NCBI GenBank assembly: GCA_950106755.1
Contig: OX467082.1
Location: forward strand, 22,072,001 to 22,136,000
Direction of reading: 5' to 3'
DNA from: Climacium dendroides
Lineage: Eukaryota; Streptophyta; Bryopsida; Hypnales; Climaciaceae
Length of the DNA stretch: 64,000 nucleotides
Part shown: positions 46,377-57,934 of the stretch, in pieces
Layout: each line of letters starts with the position of its first letter
Numbering within the stretch: position 1 is the first letter of the stretch
The notes under the pieces: generated by a model
What the model was told of the DNA's origin: nothing
What the model saw: the letters and a program-made list of their open reading frames with translations, nothing else
Database searches by the model: none
Translations under genes and position numbers: made by a program

Positions 46377-49300
46377 ATGGTTCAGCAACCTGTGGCGGAG
46401 ACCATTGCGGAAACAACATGCGGCTCACTTCTTCGCGAGCTCCAGGTCCGTTTCTTTGCTTGGGTTTGAATATGACGCGACTTTTCAAAAGAATAACTTG
46501 AATCTCTTTTTTTCCTTTTGAATTTCAGCACGTACTGCACAACGTTCTTGTGTCATGCTCTAGTTCGGGGTGCTTATTGCAGCGCATTTGGGACGAAGTA
46601 GGAGAAAACGACACTGAGAGGGACAAGATGCTGTTGCAACTGGAGCAAGAGTGTTTGGAGGTTTACAGGCGTAAAGTGGATTCGGCCAACCATGCTCGAG
46701 CTAGCTTACATCATGCTCTTGCTAGCGCGGAAGCAGAATTTTCTGCACTGTTTTCTGCTCTTGGGGAACCTATACTAAGTCAACGTGTAAGTGGCAGTAT
46801 TGTCTCATTTGCTCATATTGGCAGTCTCATTACTGAGCTTAAAGCTCAAATGAGCTTAAAGTTCCTTTCAAGCTTTAACTCACTTTAAGCATTTTGAACA
46901 CACGGAGGAGTATCCTTGTAGGGAGATCAGTGTAGAGATCTTTGTGTGCAAGAGCAAAATCTGTTGTTATCAAATTTTTATGTTTTTAAATTTTGAATGC
47001 AATTTCAAAAAGGGAGGTTGGAGAGCACTATACGTAGCAGTGGACAACCCCATTTCTATCCAAGCCCAGTCATGCTTATATCACTCACTTTAAAGTCTAG
47101 TCTCTGTAGAACAAGCTACACACCGCCTAAAATTGCCGGAGTCGTCAATTTTTTAAGGTTGCACTCCTCTTAGTATCGCCTATGTAATCTATCTCGTCTT
47201 AAGTTTCAATTGTATCCCAAGCAGATAAGATAAATGAATATATTAGTCGCATGAAAAAGCATGATTATTGGTGGGTTGGCATTCATAAATTTAAGTAGTA
47301 GCACGATTTCTTGTTCCATGCATCTTTAATGATTAATTCCACAATATCTGCACCACAGCAAGAGAAGAGGACTGGCACTTTGAAAGACCAGGTTGCCGCT
47401 ATCGGACCTCAATTGCAAGAACTACGTCGAAGGAAAGAAGATCGGGCGAGACAGTTTTTGGAGGTCAAGACGGAGATTGCTAAGATATGTGAGGAGATTG
47501 CTGGAAATTATGGAGAAGTATATATTCCTGAAGAGAAGGATTTGACACTTAGGCGTTTGGATGAGTATCACGGTCAGCTGGCAGCACTCCAGAAAGAAAA
47601 GGTAGGCACTTGGACACCCTTGAATCAGTCGTCATTACCGATATAAGTGGCTCCAAACCCTGCACCTAACGAATAATGGAAGCTCTTGGACAGCAACAGA
47701 ATCAAATAAAAAACTAAAATCTGGTAGTGTGGAAGGCATGAACTTGATCATATGGTCTATGGCGGACCAGATTGCAAATTGATGGAGGCTCACTAGTGAA
47801 TTCAGTGACTTTTTTCAACCAATTCAGAATCGATGCCTGTAGCATATACAATATTCCATGCCATTCGAGATCGATTCCCAATGTTCATATTCAGCTCCTT
47901 GTATGAACTAGGTGGTGGTTTTACGATACTTCATGTATTAGTGATTGAGATTGTCAATAAGTCAACCTCATTGGGGAGTATCCAAAGGAGTACCAGATAC
48001 GATTCAATTTTGTTCCTCAAATATGAGAAACTTGAGTTCTTTCCAGGTATGGAGAGCTAGATTTGTAAAGTTATGCCAGTTTCATATGAATGAAGCGGGA
48101 TCGGCTATAGCTTGCATGTGCGTATGAACTAATGCTCTACTGTGGTGTTGGCAGAGTGAGCGTCTGCACAAAGTGCTACAGTATGTGAACCTGATGCATA
48201 AACTCTGCTCTGCCATGGGCATGGACTACTTCCAAATTGTTACGGAAGTTCATCCCAGCTTGGATGACTCGCAAGAACTTGCCAAAAGCATCAGCAACGA
48301 AACCCTTGAGCGCCTCGCGAAGAAAATTCATTCCTTACAAGCTGAAAAGAAGAAACGGGTGCTAAAGGTGCTTACCGACCTGGATGTTACACATGTTTTG
48401 TGAGATCAACCAGATAGAGCAGGAACCATCTCAATTATATATGTAATTTAGTGATGATTAGAGTTGATTGGAGATGCCTAACAGGTACAAGTTTGAAGAT
48501 TCTTGCTTTATCAAGTTTGCCATTTCGTTTTGGATGCTAATTTTGATGTGCTTCATGCTCTATCTTTTGCAGATTAAAGATCTTGGAACGTCAATGTTAG
48601 ATTTGTGGACCTTGATGGGCACTCCTGTTGAAGAGCAGCAGGTTTTCCAACATGTTACTAGCCACATTTCAGCCAGTGAGGACGAAATTGTCGGCCCAAG
48701 TTCTCTCTCTTTAGAAACTATCGAAGAGGTTTGTCGATAGCCTCAGAACGTGATTGGGTGTATTTGTCTTCTTTTGCTACCACCACAATTGTACGATCGA
48801 GCGGTGACTCGTTATATTTGTTTCTATCCATCTCGAAATGATTTGAGCACTCAATAATAGAACTTTGCCAGTTCTTCATCGGACAGGTTCGTAATAGCTT
48901 TGAGTGGCAAGGATGCTACTGAACCTTGCCTTAGGTCCTTATATGAATTACTCTGGGTTTTACGTGTACATCAGGCTCAAATTCCTTATATGAATTACTC
49001 TGGGTTTTTACGTGTACATCAGGCTCAGATTGAGGTAGGACGATTGGATTTGCTGAAGACCAGCAAGATGAAAGAGCTTGTTCTTAAGAAAAGATTGGAT
49101 CTAGAGGAAGTATGCAAAAGTGCTCACTTGGAGCCGGATGCTAACACAGCTGCGGATAAGCTTACTGCCGTGATAGATGCAGGTATTGGACATCACTGGA
49201 GATTGTGAGACAATTTCGGTTTCGGCATTAGTATTTTGTAGGTATCTTTTAATCTTGAGTTTTACCTGATGGAGTCAAGTTTTGAAACGCAGGGATCGTG

Positions 49301-50618
49301 GACCCATCTGAGCTCCTCTCAACACTTGAAGAGGAGATCGTTAAAGCGAAGGGAGAGGTAGCTAGCAGGAAGGATATTATGATTCTATTGGAGAAGTGGA
49401 TGTTAGCTTGTGAGGAGGAGGGATGGCTGGAGGACTACAATAAGGTACTTGTTGGAGGTTGTAAATACATGTATAGTACAGTGCAACAATATAGTAGTAG
49501 GATAATGCCTGAACAAGTTGAAAGGTTTCCTTTCTAATGCGACTCTGAGGGCTCGGTTTGTACGTGCTTCAGGATGAGAATAGATTCGCCACCAAAGGTG
49601 CCCACTTGAACCTCAAACGAGCTGAGAAGGCACGTGCAGCCATCGCTAAACTTCCAGGTATAGTCGATCACCACCCTTTCTTCTGATTGTTTGAAGACAT
49701 TTACCAATGCTTTTTAGTGTTTCTAGGTGCACGAGGTCTTACATGTTCTTTCGGAGCTTGATTCAAAATAACTGAACTGTATTGACTGCAACAGCAATGG
49801 TCGATTCCTTGGTACAACGGACAAAATCTTGGGAGGAAGAACGAGGTCATCCTTTTTTGTTCGATGGGGTATGTTCTCAAATCTTTCCCATCTACAATGA
49901 GTTGCTACTGATGATTCTGAGCACTTGTCTCTATTTGGTTTCTAGACTTGAATTCATGGCCAGATCTCACTGTTGATGACAATGGTGGCAGGTGCGTCTG
50001 CTATCAATGTTGAATGAATACAAGAATCTCAGAGGAGAGAAGGAAGAGGAAAAGCGCCGTCTAAGGGTACTGCTTGATCTCTCTGCACTTTGTTTTTTCG
50101 TCGACTGCCCGAGAATGCGAATCTCGTGAATGAGCATCATCATAATTATTGAGCACATCGTGTTTCTTTTCATCTTATTGAAATGAGATGATTCTGACAG
50201 GTACTGTCGACGTTAATGTCACTAAAGTGGTTATCATTGATCTTTCCAGGACCACAAGAAAGTTCAGGAGCAGCTTCAGACTGAAAAGGAGACTCTTTTT
50301 GGGTCGAGGCCCAGTCCTGCTAAGGGTGCTTTGAGCACCAGGAAAGTAGAGAGAGGTCCTCGGATGAGCAATATTGGAGCTAATGGACATACTCCAGCAA
50401 GCAGGCGGCTGTCACTGGGGAATGCCATTATGCAGCCAGCAACTCCAGAATTCTCTCGTAATGGATACGTTAACTCACGCATCGCAGCCTCGAATGGTAA
50501 AGATTTGAAACGTGAACGAGTCAGACATGCCGCCCCTCTCAGTTTCGCCGCAATTGACAAAGAAAACACAAGCACTGGTGGTGGATCGGCTCCTGCTTCG
50601 CCTCGGATCCAGTTCTAG
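46377..50618 (+). CDS. MAP65: MAP65, microtubule-associated protein (PRC1/Ase1 family), 11 exons, 599 aa
   Basis: MAP65 proteins dimerise and cross-link antiparallel microtubules in the cortex, spindle midzone and phragmoplast. Coding exons: 46377-46445, 46583-46786, 47359-47601, 48155-48367, 48573-48728, 49023-49182, 49293-49444, 49573-49657, 49795-49868, 49992-50066, 50250-50618. All joins keep frame, with GT/AG at every intron, giving 599 residues, a normal family length. Residues 1-295 are a predicted helical dimerisation rod (IWDEVGEND near 25, [13 protein letters not shown] near 254). The conserved microtubule-binding core follows: [17 protein letters not shown] near 382-398, [13 protein letters not shown] near 408, and FDG...LLSMLNEY near 450-462. 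The basic, disordered tail from about 495 has proline-directed sites (S499, T525, T542, S594), RRLSLG at 529-534 and a KEN sequence at 581-583. The start is the first ATG that leads into the conserved [14 protein letters not shown] junction. It appears intact and functional. Confidence 0.95.
48936..49030 (+). repeat. 47-bp direct duplication creating two splice acceptors in MAP65 intron 5
   Basis: TCCTTATATGAATTACTCTG starts at 48936 and again at 48983. Each copy ends ACATCAG/GCTCA(A/G)AT, so the intron 3' end, the AG and the first bases of exon 6 are duplicated. Using the upstream AG (exon from 48975) instead of the downstream one (from 49023) would add 48 bases, 16 codons, in frame and without a stop. 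Family conservation favours the downstream site. Confidence 0.9.
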
Positions 50619-51762
50619 GCATAATGTGTGCCTCACTTATTTTCCTGGTACGTAGTCTTTATGTATCTGGAACTCTATGAGGCAGATTGCTGGGACAAAC
50701 ATCGACTTCGTCCAATCTTTTTCACGAGTACCGCATCCTTCCTCCGAATAGGCCTGAGTCGTCAGTTGTGCCTGCACATGGGCGCTAATACTGCTTCTAC
50801 AAATTGCTACAGCCATGCTCATCCTGATTCGTTCCATGGCAAGCGCTGCTCGTGCCTTCGCCTGCCATTTCAAATGTCTTATCCTAATTTGCTTTTCTTT
50901 ATCTTGCAGTGCAGCAACTGTGTGGCCGATGATGATGGGCTATCTCAGCTCTTGTAACCCAGTCCAGCTTTTATGCACATCAACTTTTTTCCAAGTCAGA
51001 CCTAGGAAAAAACTGGGTGTCGGCAACATCGTTTTTTGTTGGAGCTCAGGGCCAGCAAGTGTCGCCTTCGGTGACTTCTCTCTAGCTTACAGGAAGGTGC
51101 TCACAACTTGTGAGCGAACATGACGAGTTAAAGGAAGCACCTGTCCTCGATCACTCTTTTTGCGTTCCCGCTTGTATGAATAGCACAATCTCCGAGCAAC
51201 TAGCTAGGTTTCTCTGTTACTAACGTCGTCCAGTTCTCTCGCCTGATTCTAGAGCAAACGACCATTGTACCTCGTCACTCTCCATTTGAGGTCTGGTTGC
51301 TTTGAATCATATCACGAGTGTTTCTGAAGTTGGGAACTGAAAAGGAAGGATACATGATTTGGAGGAAAGGCTAACATTCACAGGCTGTGGATAGTTCAAA
51401 TCAGGTATGCCCAACGCACATTCGCTTAACAATGAGGAATCTAATATTGTATTTTACCTCGTCAAGTGGACCGAGTTATTTTGCACCTAGCCTATCATGC
51501 TCAATTGGTTGTGTTTTTTCTTACATTCTCAGTTCATATTTTGCAATTGTGACTCTGATTTGGAATATGCACTTGGTTTGCGTATGCACAATTGTCCAGT
51601 AGTCGCCAGGATGCACTTGAACTTGCAATGCAAACCAATCGCCATGTCTCGTTGTCTAGACGTCTAGACTTCGGTATATAGTTTTCTATTGAAGAAAAAA
51701 TGATACTCCGTACTATTCATTTCATCTCTACAGGCACCTTGACTTTGAGGATTCTGAATAAA
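50619..51762 (+). other. MAP65 3' region with possible 3'-UTR intron and poly(A) signal
   Basis: A donor-like CTG/GTACGT near 50647 and a good acceptor (TTTCTTTATCTTGCAG) near 50910 could bound an intron after the stop codon. AATAAA at 51757-51762 is a candidate polyadenylation signal, though about 1.1 kb from the stop. Open frames here (50628-50957, 50815-51123, 51387-51602) lack recognisable domains and I do not call them genes. Confidence 0.4.
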
Positions 51763-52032
51763 TTTGTACTAACGTAATCCTGCATCTGGTGTATCTTTTC
51801 CGAAACATTATTAACCTTCCCTGGGGGAACCCTTTTGCTCCCCAAAAATCAGGAGCCCTCAACAGTAGCCTTGCCAATGACATACTGAGCTCTGACAACT
51901 TGGTGCTACATCACCTCTGCCCAGCCAATGACTTATGCAGCATTATAACTAAACTCTCCCCCCAGGTATATAGGAGGGAATTATACCTCCACTTGGGGGG
52001 ACGAAACCAAGCTGGTTAGTAATGTTATGTCT

Positions 52033-52961
52033 TTAACCCCTAAATTCCAGGTGTTTTGCCTGGCATTTAACCCTGAAATTCATTGACATCCATACTGCAG
52101 ACGATGGAGAGATTTGAACTGCGAGTACTATCAAGAAAAAGCCCCCCATTGTTGCAGTATTGTTTCAATGGGTTAACAATATAGTACTGAAAGTATATTG
52201 TTGCAATACTGCAAACAATATTCTTTCAATAAATCTGCAATGCACCTATTGAAAATATATTGTTGCAATACTTTTTGCAGTACTGCAACAATATGCTTTC
52301 AGTAGTATACTGTTAACCCATTGAAACAATACTGCAGCAGTACTAAAGCAATGGGCTTTTTCTTGATAGTACACTACTGTCAGTATTCAGGCAGCAAGTA
52401 TTTTTCATTCATCCATTTTTTTAGGGCGTGATGAACGTACTTCAAATTTTGGTAAATGAAGAAGAAATACAAAGGTATTAACCTTTAATGCACATTTCAT
52501 GTCCAGGCTTGGTCACAATTCTGTAGATTTCTATGCTAAAACATAGATTCCAAAAATTCGATATTTTTCACATCTTAATAATGTATGTCTACAATTTAAT
52601 CTCATTTTTTCATAACTAAAAACATCAAATTGAATTTTATACGACTTTAATAAGAATATTTTTTGTATAAAAATCATAGTAATTACAAAAATGCTACTCC
52701 TTGAGATTACACCAAGAGAATTTCTATATAAAAAGTTTAAAAGTGGTGTATTTTGAGCTTTCAAGATGTTGTCTTGAAAGTGTTACAAAAATTATAATTT
52801 TAACAATTTAAGAAAAAAATGAAAATGGAGTAAAAAGTTTAATATTGGAGTCATATTTTTTTAAATTAAGCTTTAAAACATTTAGAATCAAGAACTATGT
52901 AAAAATTCAAGCTTTGACTTTTTAAATGCATGAGGGGTTTGCATTGTCCTTTAAGGGTTAA
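52033..52961. mobile_element. TTAACCCC-family TIR element, 929 bp, with nested MITE
   Basis: It starts TTAACCCCTAAATTCC and ends GTCCTTTAAGGGTTAA, an imperfect inverted repeat like those of 11755-12660. The left part is interrupted by a 242-bp hairpin element at 52128-52369. The minus-strand 77-codon frame inside has no motif. Confidence 0.55.
52128..52369. mobile_element. 242-bp hairpin MITE with TA duplication
   Basis: The ends CTATCAAGAAAAAGCCC and GGGCTTTTTCTTGATAG are perfect inverses over 17 bases, with TA outside each (52126-52127, 52370-52371). The arms continue to pair through GCAGTATTGTTTCAATGGGT and, nearer the centre, ATATTGTTGCAATACT. The interior is full of GTTGCA(A/G)TACTGCA repeats. 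Non-coding. Confidence 0.87.
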
Positions 52962-54359
52962 GGTGAATTGGATTTTTTTACATGCCCAATTGAGATGGAC
53001 GAATGAAGTTTGTAAGTAGTTGAAACTTTTGAAGTGGTCTTCAAGAGCTCTTTTTTTTCCTTCATCGTTGCCTTTGTAAGTGATGGCAACATCCAGTTAG
53101 GAAATGGTGAGTTTTTTTGTTGTCTAAAATTGATTGTAGTGCATGCAACATGTGTTGAAAGAAATTGGTGGCTACCTCACTTCAAAATACATGATACATA
53201 TAATTTGTGTTTTCACATAGAATGAATTGAAGATTCGCAACATCGTTTTCGCATATAATTAGAATGGTTTGAATATCACAAAATTTGTTTAAAGTATGTT
53301 TGTACTTGGTGTTAGGGGTGATGTTTGCAATGTGAATCTGGTCTAGAACAATTTAGAAGTAGGTTTAAATTTGTTCCTAAGATTTGCAATAATAATACTC
53401 TTTTAGCACTAAGTGCAAACATACCTTAAGGTTTGAATATCATAGATTTAGTTTAAATATTACTCTATTTGACTTCTTGATGGAGGACACTTTTGGAACT
53501 TATAATGAAATATATTCTTTATGTACACCAAACATATATAATTAGGGTTGCTTTTGACTAGGGTAGAAAAGTGTACTGATTGGTTTAGAAGTTTTGGTCA
53601 AGACATAGTTATTTGAGGCAACTAATGGGATTTTGGACAAGATGTTGACATAATAGTTAATGTGAATGTCATTAGTAATTTTATGATTGATTGTAATCAT
53701 ATTTTGGAATGTGTAAGGTTACATTTTGATACACATAAGTATGAGCATTATATGACTATAACTAATTATATTTTGGCCAATATATATTGTGAAATGTAAC
53801 TCAAACAAGTGATATTTTGGATAATTGAAAGTTATATTTTTAAAATTTGTATGTAGTTTATAATTGGGGTGATTGAGGTTCAAAATAGCTTTAATTACAA
53901 ACTACAAGTACATTTTTCATGCATTTTAAATGGACATGACACATTGCAATTATACATCAAGATGATTCAACTATTGAAAAAAACCCTTCATGTAGTTAAA
54001 AACACATACACATGATTTTAGAGATATATATGAGACAATTATATTGGAGAGATAGAATGCAAGAAGGAATGTAACTCTCTTCATTGATATTTATTAGCCA
54101 ACAATATAAAACATATATATCACAATAAATCATTTACAAAATTCAATAGGGCTTATATTCCTTATAATAATGTGATGATGGCTCTATTGGGTTGCAAGTA
54201 GCCTTCAACAACTTTGTTTCAATTTTTGGTGCCTGCATATATAATTAAAGAAATGAGAAGTCAATTTTTAGTGAATGAACAATAAAGCTCAACCTTCTAA
54301 GGTTTACAACAACACAAAATATGTAGCACAAGTTTAGACTAGGAAGAATAAAAATGGTG
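52962..54359. other. AT-rich intergenic DNA
   Basis: No gene or element boundary is recognised. Adenine and thymine runs dominate. Confidence 0.4.
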
Positions 54360-54700
54360 ATGAAGGAAAAAAAAAAAAAAAAGTAGCAAGTGCTAAAAGA
54401 TAAAAACAAGCAAGAGTTAAGATGCAACAAGAAATAACAACTAAGAGGCAATAAGAAACAAGTATTAAGAGGCAACAAAAAGAAACAAGAAGTAAGAACT
54501 AAAAAGCAATAAAAAGAAACAAAAAGAAACAACTAAGAAGAAAAAAGAGTTAAAATGCAAAAAGAAAAAATAAGATTTATAAACTAAAATGCAAGAAAAA
54601 TCAACAACTAAGAAGCAAAAAACAACAAGTAACAACAACTAAGAAGTAACAACAAGTAAAAGCTAAGAGACAACAGAGGCAAGGAAGAAGAGCCAAAAGA
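54360..54700. repeat. Purine-rich low-complexity tract (AACAA/AAGAA)
   Basis: Irregular repeats of AAGAAACAA, CTAAGAAGC and AACAACAAGTAA fill about 340 bases with almost no pyrimidine except in CTAAG. The minus-strand 95-codon frame (54245-54532), rich in Phe, Leu and Ser, is simply this tract read backwards. Confidence 0.8.
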
Positions 54701-54704
54701 AGTA

Positions 54705-54850
54705 GCGGCTAGGGTTTTAAAATCCTAAAGTAGTGGCAGCTAGGGTTTCAAAACCCTAAAAAATTGACGGCTAGGGTTTCAAAACTCTAAAAAAGTGATG
54801 ATTAGGTTTGAAAATCTAAAAAAAGAATTGCCTAGGATTTCAAAATTTTA
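54705..54850. repeat. Five-unit tandem array of telomere-like palindromes
   Basis: Units of about 31 bp start near 54705, 54735, 54767, 54798 and 54827. The best ones read GGCTAGGGTTTCAAAACCCTA, that is, a TAGGGTTT and its inverse AAACCCTA back to back. Units decay progressively from left to right: the fourth has TTAGGTTTG and the fifth CTAGGATTTC. Confidence 0.75.
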
Positions 54851-54929
54851 AACAATAACTTATCCATATTTTTTTTTGGATTGTCCATATTTTTCTTGGG
54901 CTACCCAAAAATAAAAAAATGTCACTCCT

Positions 54930-55151
54930 ATGAAAATGTGACTAGAAATATGAGTCAACATTTTCCAAACATGTTCCCAATGGACGTATAGTATATGCTT
55001 GTGAAGTCCAAGGCCCAAAAATGACTATCAGTCATATTTTGTAGTCATATTTCTCCCCAAGGTGTTGGCATTTAAGAATATGACTTTGAGCAGTCACTAG
55101 TCATTCCTAGTCATATTTTTGCAGTTATAAAACACTGTTTTTGTTGTAGTG
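54930..55151. mobile_element. Probable right end of a CACTA-type element
   Basis: TTTTTGTTGTAGTG at 55138-55151 is the inverse of CACTACAACAAAAA, a typical CACTA terminus. About 200 bases inside it the motif TAGTCATATTT, in both orientations, occurs several times, as in CACTA subterminal repeats. No matching CACTACAAC left end was found upstream, so the element is truncated or its other end has mutated. Confidence 0.5.
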
Positions 55152-55674
55152 AATGCCTCAAGAAGTCTTGACTAGTTTGTAGTATACACACCAATTAGAG
55201 AAGTCTTTTGGCCAACTTCACAAATTGAAGTCCATTGGTGAACTCCACCGCCAAGAGAATTTTGGTTAGCCAATAGGAACGATAACCCCTAATGGTTTCA
55301 TGGATATACTTTGTTCATTTTGAGGCTATAGCCAACTTTGAAAATCTATAAATTTTGCATTTTGGTGCCCAAATTCAATAAAACTTGTTGAAAAAGATGC
55401 ATCTACTTGTCTAGTTTGTGTGGTAAAATTTTTAGATCAATTCAATATATATTGAATTTTTGAAAATTATTTAAGTATATGGGGTTCAATTTTAATTCAT
55501 GAAAGTGCATTTGGATGGTTACAACTTTGGGGCTTATTTTTCCTTCATCCAATGTCTATTTGCAACAAATAAATTTAGAGTTGAATTCCCCTATAATTCT
55601 ACTTATTGTGCCAAAATTTTCATTTAATTTCTTTTTTATGTTGGTCTAGTATTATGAATAGTAGAAGAGAGAAA
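55152..55674. other. AT-rich DNA, no gene recognised
   Basis: No feature is seen. This stretch may include the left terminal part of the adjoining Harbinger relic, but no TIR is evident. Confidence 0.35.
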
Positions 55675-57115
55675 ATTTTACTTGTTCTTGTGATCTTTAT
55701 GGTTATGAAGCATGTAATTGTTTCAATTATGGTAATTTAGAAAGTTATCATTCATTAGTACAATGCTACAATTATGATGATGACCTTTGTATTTGGTAGC
55801 AAGGAAATGATGGTATAGAAATTTGATTGGCCAAGTGGATTTGTTTTACAATTTTTTTAAAGTAATATAGTATAAAAATGTTTAAAAATCGTATATGGGT
55901 GAGTAGACCTAGATTTTCATACTTGTGCAATTTATTTGCATCCATTTTAAGCAAGCAAGATACATAATGGAGACATTATACTCCAATAAAAAACAGAATT
56001 TTTTTGATCTTACATTGATTGAGATCTTGTGATGCTTTACAAATTCTTGCAAGTTTGTATGGAATGTTAACACCACGTAATTCAAAATTTGTTCAAAGAC
56101 TTGTGAGGGAATTAAAAGGCTTTTGAGACCCTTGGTTTCTAAAAATCAACATTACATTGGATGAAACAAATTTGTGCAAAATTTGAAAGTTTGCATGGAA
56201 TTGCATATATTCTTGAAACAATAGATAGTAGCCACATTCCAATTACTACTTCAAGTATAAATCCTACTTCATATTATTGTAGGAAAGAATTTTATTTGGT
56301 ATTATTATAAAGTGTGGTGAATTGTCATTGCAAATTTTGGGATTATGACTTTAGTTGGGCTAAAAATATACATGATTGAACACTATTTCAAAAATTAAAG
56401 ATTGAAAAAAATCCATGTTAAGAACTTTTTAATCATATAAACTTATTAAAGATGTTGCATATTCAATGCATTCAAAGTTTTATTCACCTTTTAAAAGAGA
56501 AAAGACAGATTTATTAAGAGAAATGACTCATTGAACTTTTATTGAGTCCAATACTAGAATAGTTGTTGAACATGCTTTTGGTATTTTGAAGGGGAGATGA
56601 AAAACATTATTAAAGAGAATTGATATGCCCTTCGAAATATTCTGATTATTGTTACAACTTATTTATGTCTCCACAACTTATGCATTATACATGGAGAGGA
56701 ATTTGATTTGAATTGTGCAAAGATTGCTAAAAAAGATATGAAAAAAGCTAAAACACAATCGTTTGGTGAATTAAAAAATGCAAAAATGTTCCATGCACTT
56801 GAAGCAAGCATACTTGAAATGAGAAACATATAGAAACAAGTGGTACAAATAGAGTTCAATAATCATATGAAAAATAATACGATAAACTTAAAGGATACGG
56901 ATATTAGAGATAGAACAAAAATAGACCATGAAAAGAGGATTAAAGTCATGTTACAAGAAGCTATTCAAACTCATATGATGTTAGCAGAAAGTTATTATAT
57001 AGACCATCTTACAAAAACAATAAAAGTAGCATTTTCTATGGACTCTAGTTATAAAAGAACACTTATCAATGTCATGATATATTTGGTGATCTATTTGGTG
57101 ATTTACTTTTTGTAG
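55675..57115 (+). pseudogene. PIF/Harbinger transposase pseudogene
   Basis: PIF/Harbinger transposases are DDE endonucleases that cut and paste DNA at TTA/TAA targets. Reading through several stops and frameshifts, recognisable blocks appear in the family order: SRPRFSYLCNLF near 55895-55935 (N-terminal region), IDSSHIPI at 56221-56244 (usually DGSHIPI; first catalytic Asp codon 56224-56226), NIHD at 56365-56376 (second Asp 56374-56376), RIVVEHAFGILKGR at about 56556-56597 (catalytic Glu 56568-56570), then IIVTTYLCLHNLCIIHGEEF near 56645-56704, and an open tail to 57113 (91 codons from 56840). The TGA after KGR replaces the usual Trp. All three catalytic positions remain recognisable although the gene is dead. 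Confidence 0.87.
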
Positions 57116-57401
57116 CAATTTGTTGGTTTTGACAAAATGCTCTAACATTACTGCTCCATTATCTACCATTTTTCCAAAAACAAATAAACCTTGACCTTGA
57201 AATTTGACTTTTTTAAAAGATTTAGATTAGGAGCCATGTTTTGTAATAAATCTTAAGATGCATCAAGAATTATGTTTTTACTATCATATTGTATACCACC
57301 ATTTACATTGTTCATAGTAGTCACACTTACATGTTTTATAACAGATCCTCCTTGATGCTATCATCACTAAAAAATAATTGCGTTATAATATTATTTAAAT
57401 T

Positions 57402-57561
57402 GTGTTGAAAATGACCAAACCATGTCATATGGATTTTGTTGAGTTCCTAGTTTTCAACGTTCAAATTCTATGTTGAAGATTGCATTTCAACATAGAATTT
57501 CAATGTTGGAAATTAGAAACTCAACCAAATCCATATGATATGGTTTGGTCATCAACGACGC
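57402..57561. mobile_element. 160-bp hairpin MITE
   Basis: The left arm GTTGAAAATGACCAAACCAT and the right arm GGTTTGGTCATCAACG are inverse. Pairing continues through CATATGGATTT(T/G)GTTGAGTT to a central AATTCTATGTTGAA / TTCAACATAGAATT. No clear target duplication is seen. A GC-richer patch with GCGAGC-type sequence follows (57561-57625). Confidence 0.75.
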
Positions 57562-57934
57562 TAGCATGCGAGCCTAGAGTGGCAAGATTGTGAGCTGCGA
57601 GCGTAGGCCTTACGAGTGTGGAGCCCAAAAAATTGAAAAAAAAAACAAAAAAACAAAAAAACAAAAAAAATAAAAAAATTCCAAAAAAGACTTGTATTTT
57701 CTATTTATAGTAAATTTTGGGACCTATGACCAATGCACCTATAACCGTGAATTTTATTAAAAAATAATTGTTTCAGTAATGACCATTTCAAATGTGAAAA
57801 TTCCCTGAAACATTAGTATATATTTAGTCATGTAGTTCCAAATCTATAATGCAAGTATGTATGCAATCACCAATCATTTATAGGAAAAAATATAATTAGT
57901 TTAGCAAAGAATACTCTAAAAAATATTTGGTGGA

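Noticed and set aside
54245..54532. Minus-strand 95-codon Phe/Leu/Ser-rich frame resembling a membrane protein
   Set aside because: It is the reverse reading of a purine-rich low-complexity tract.
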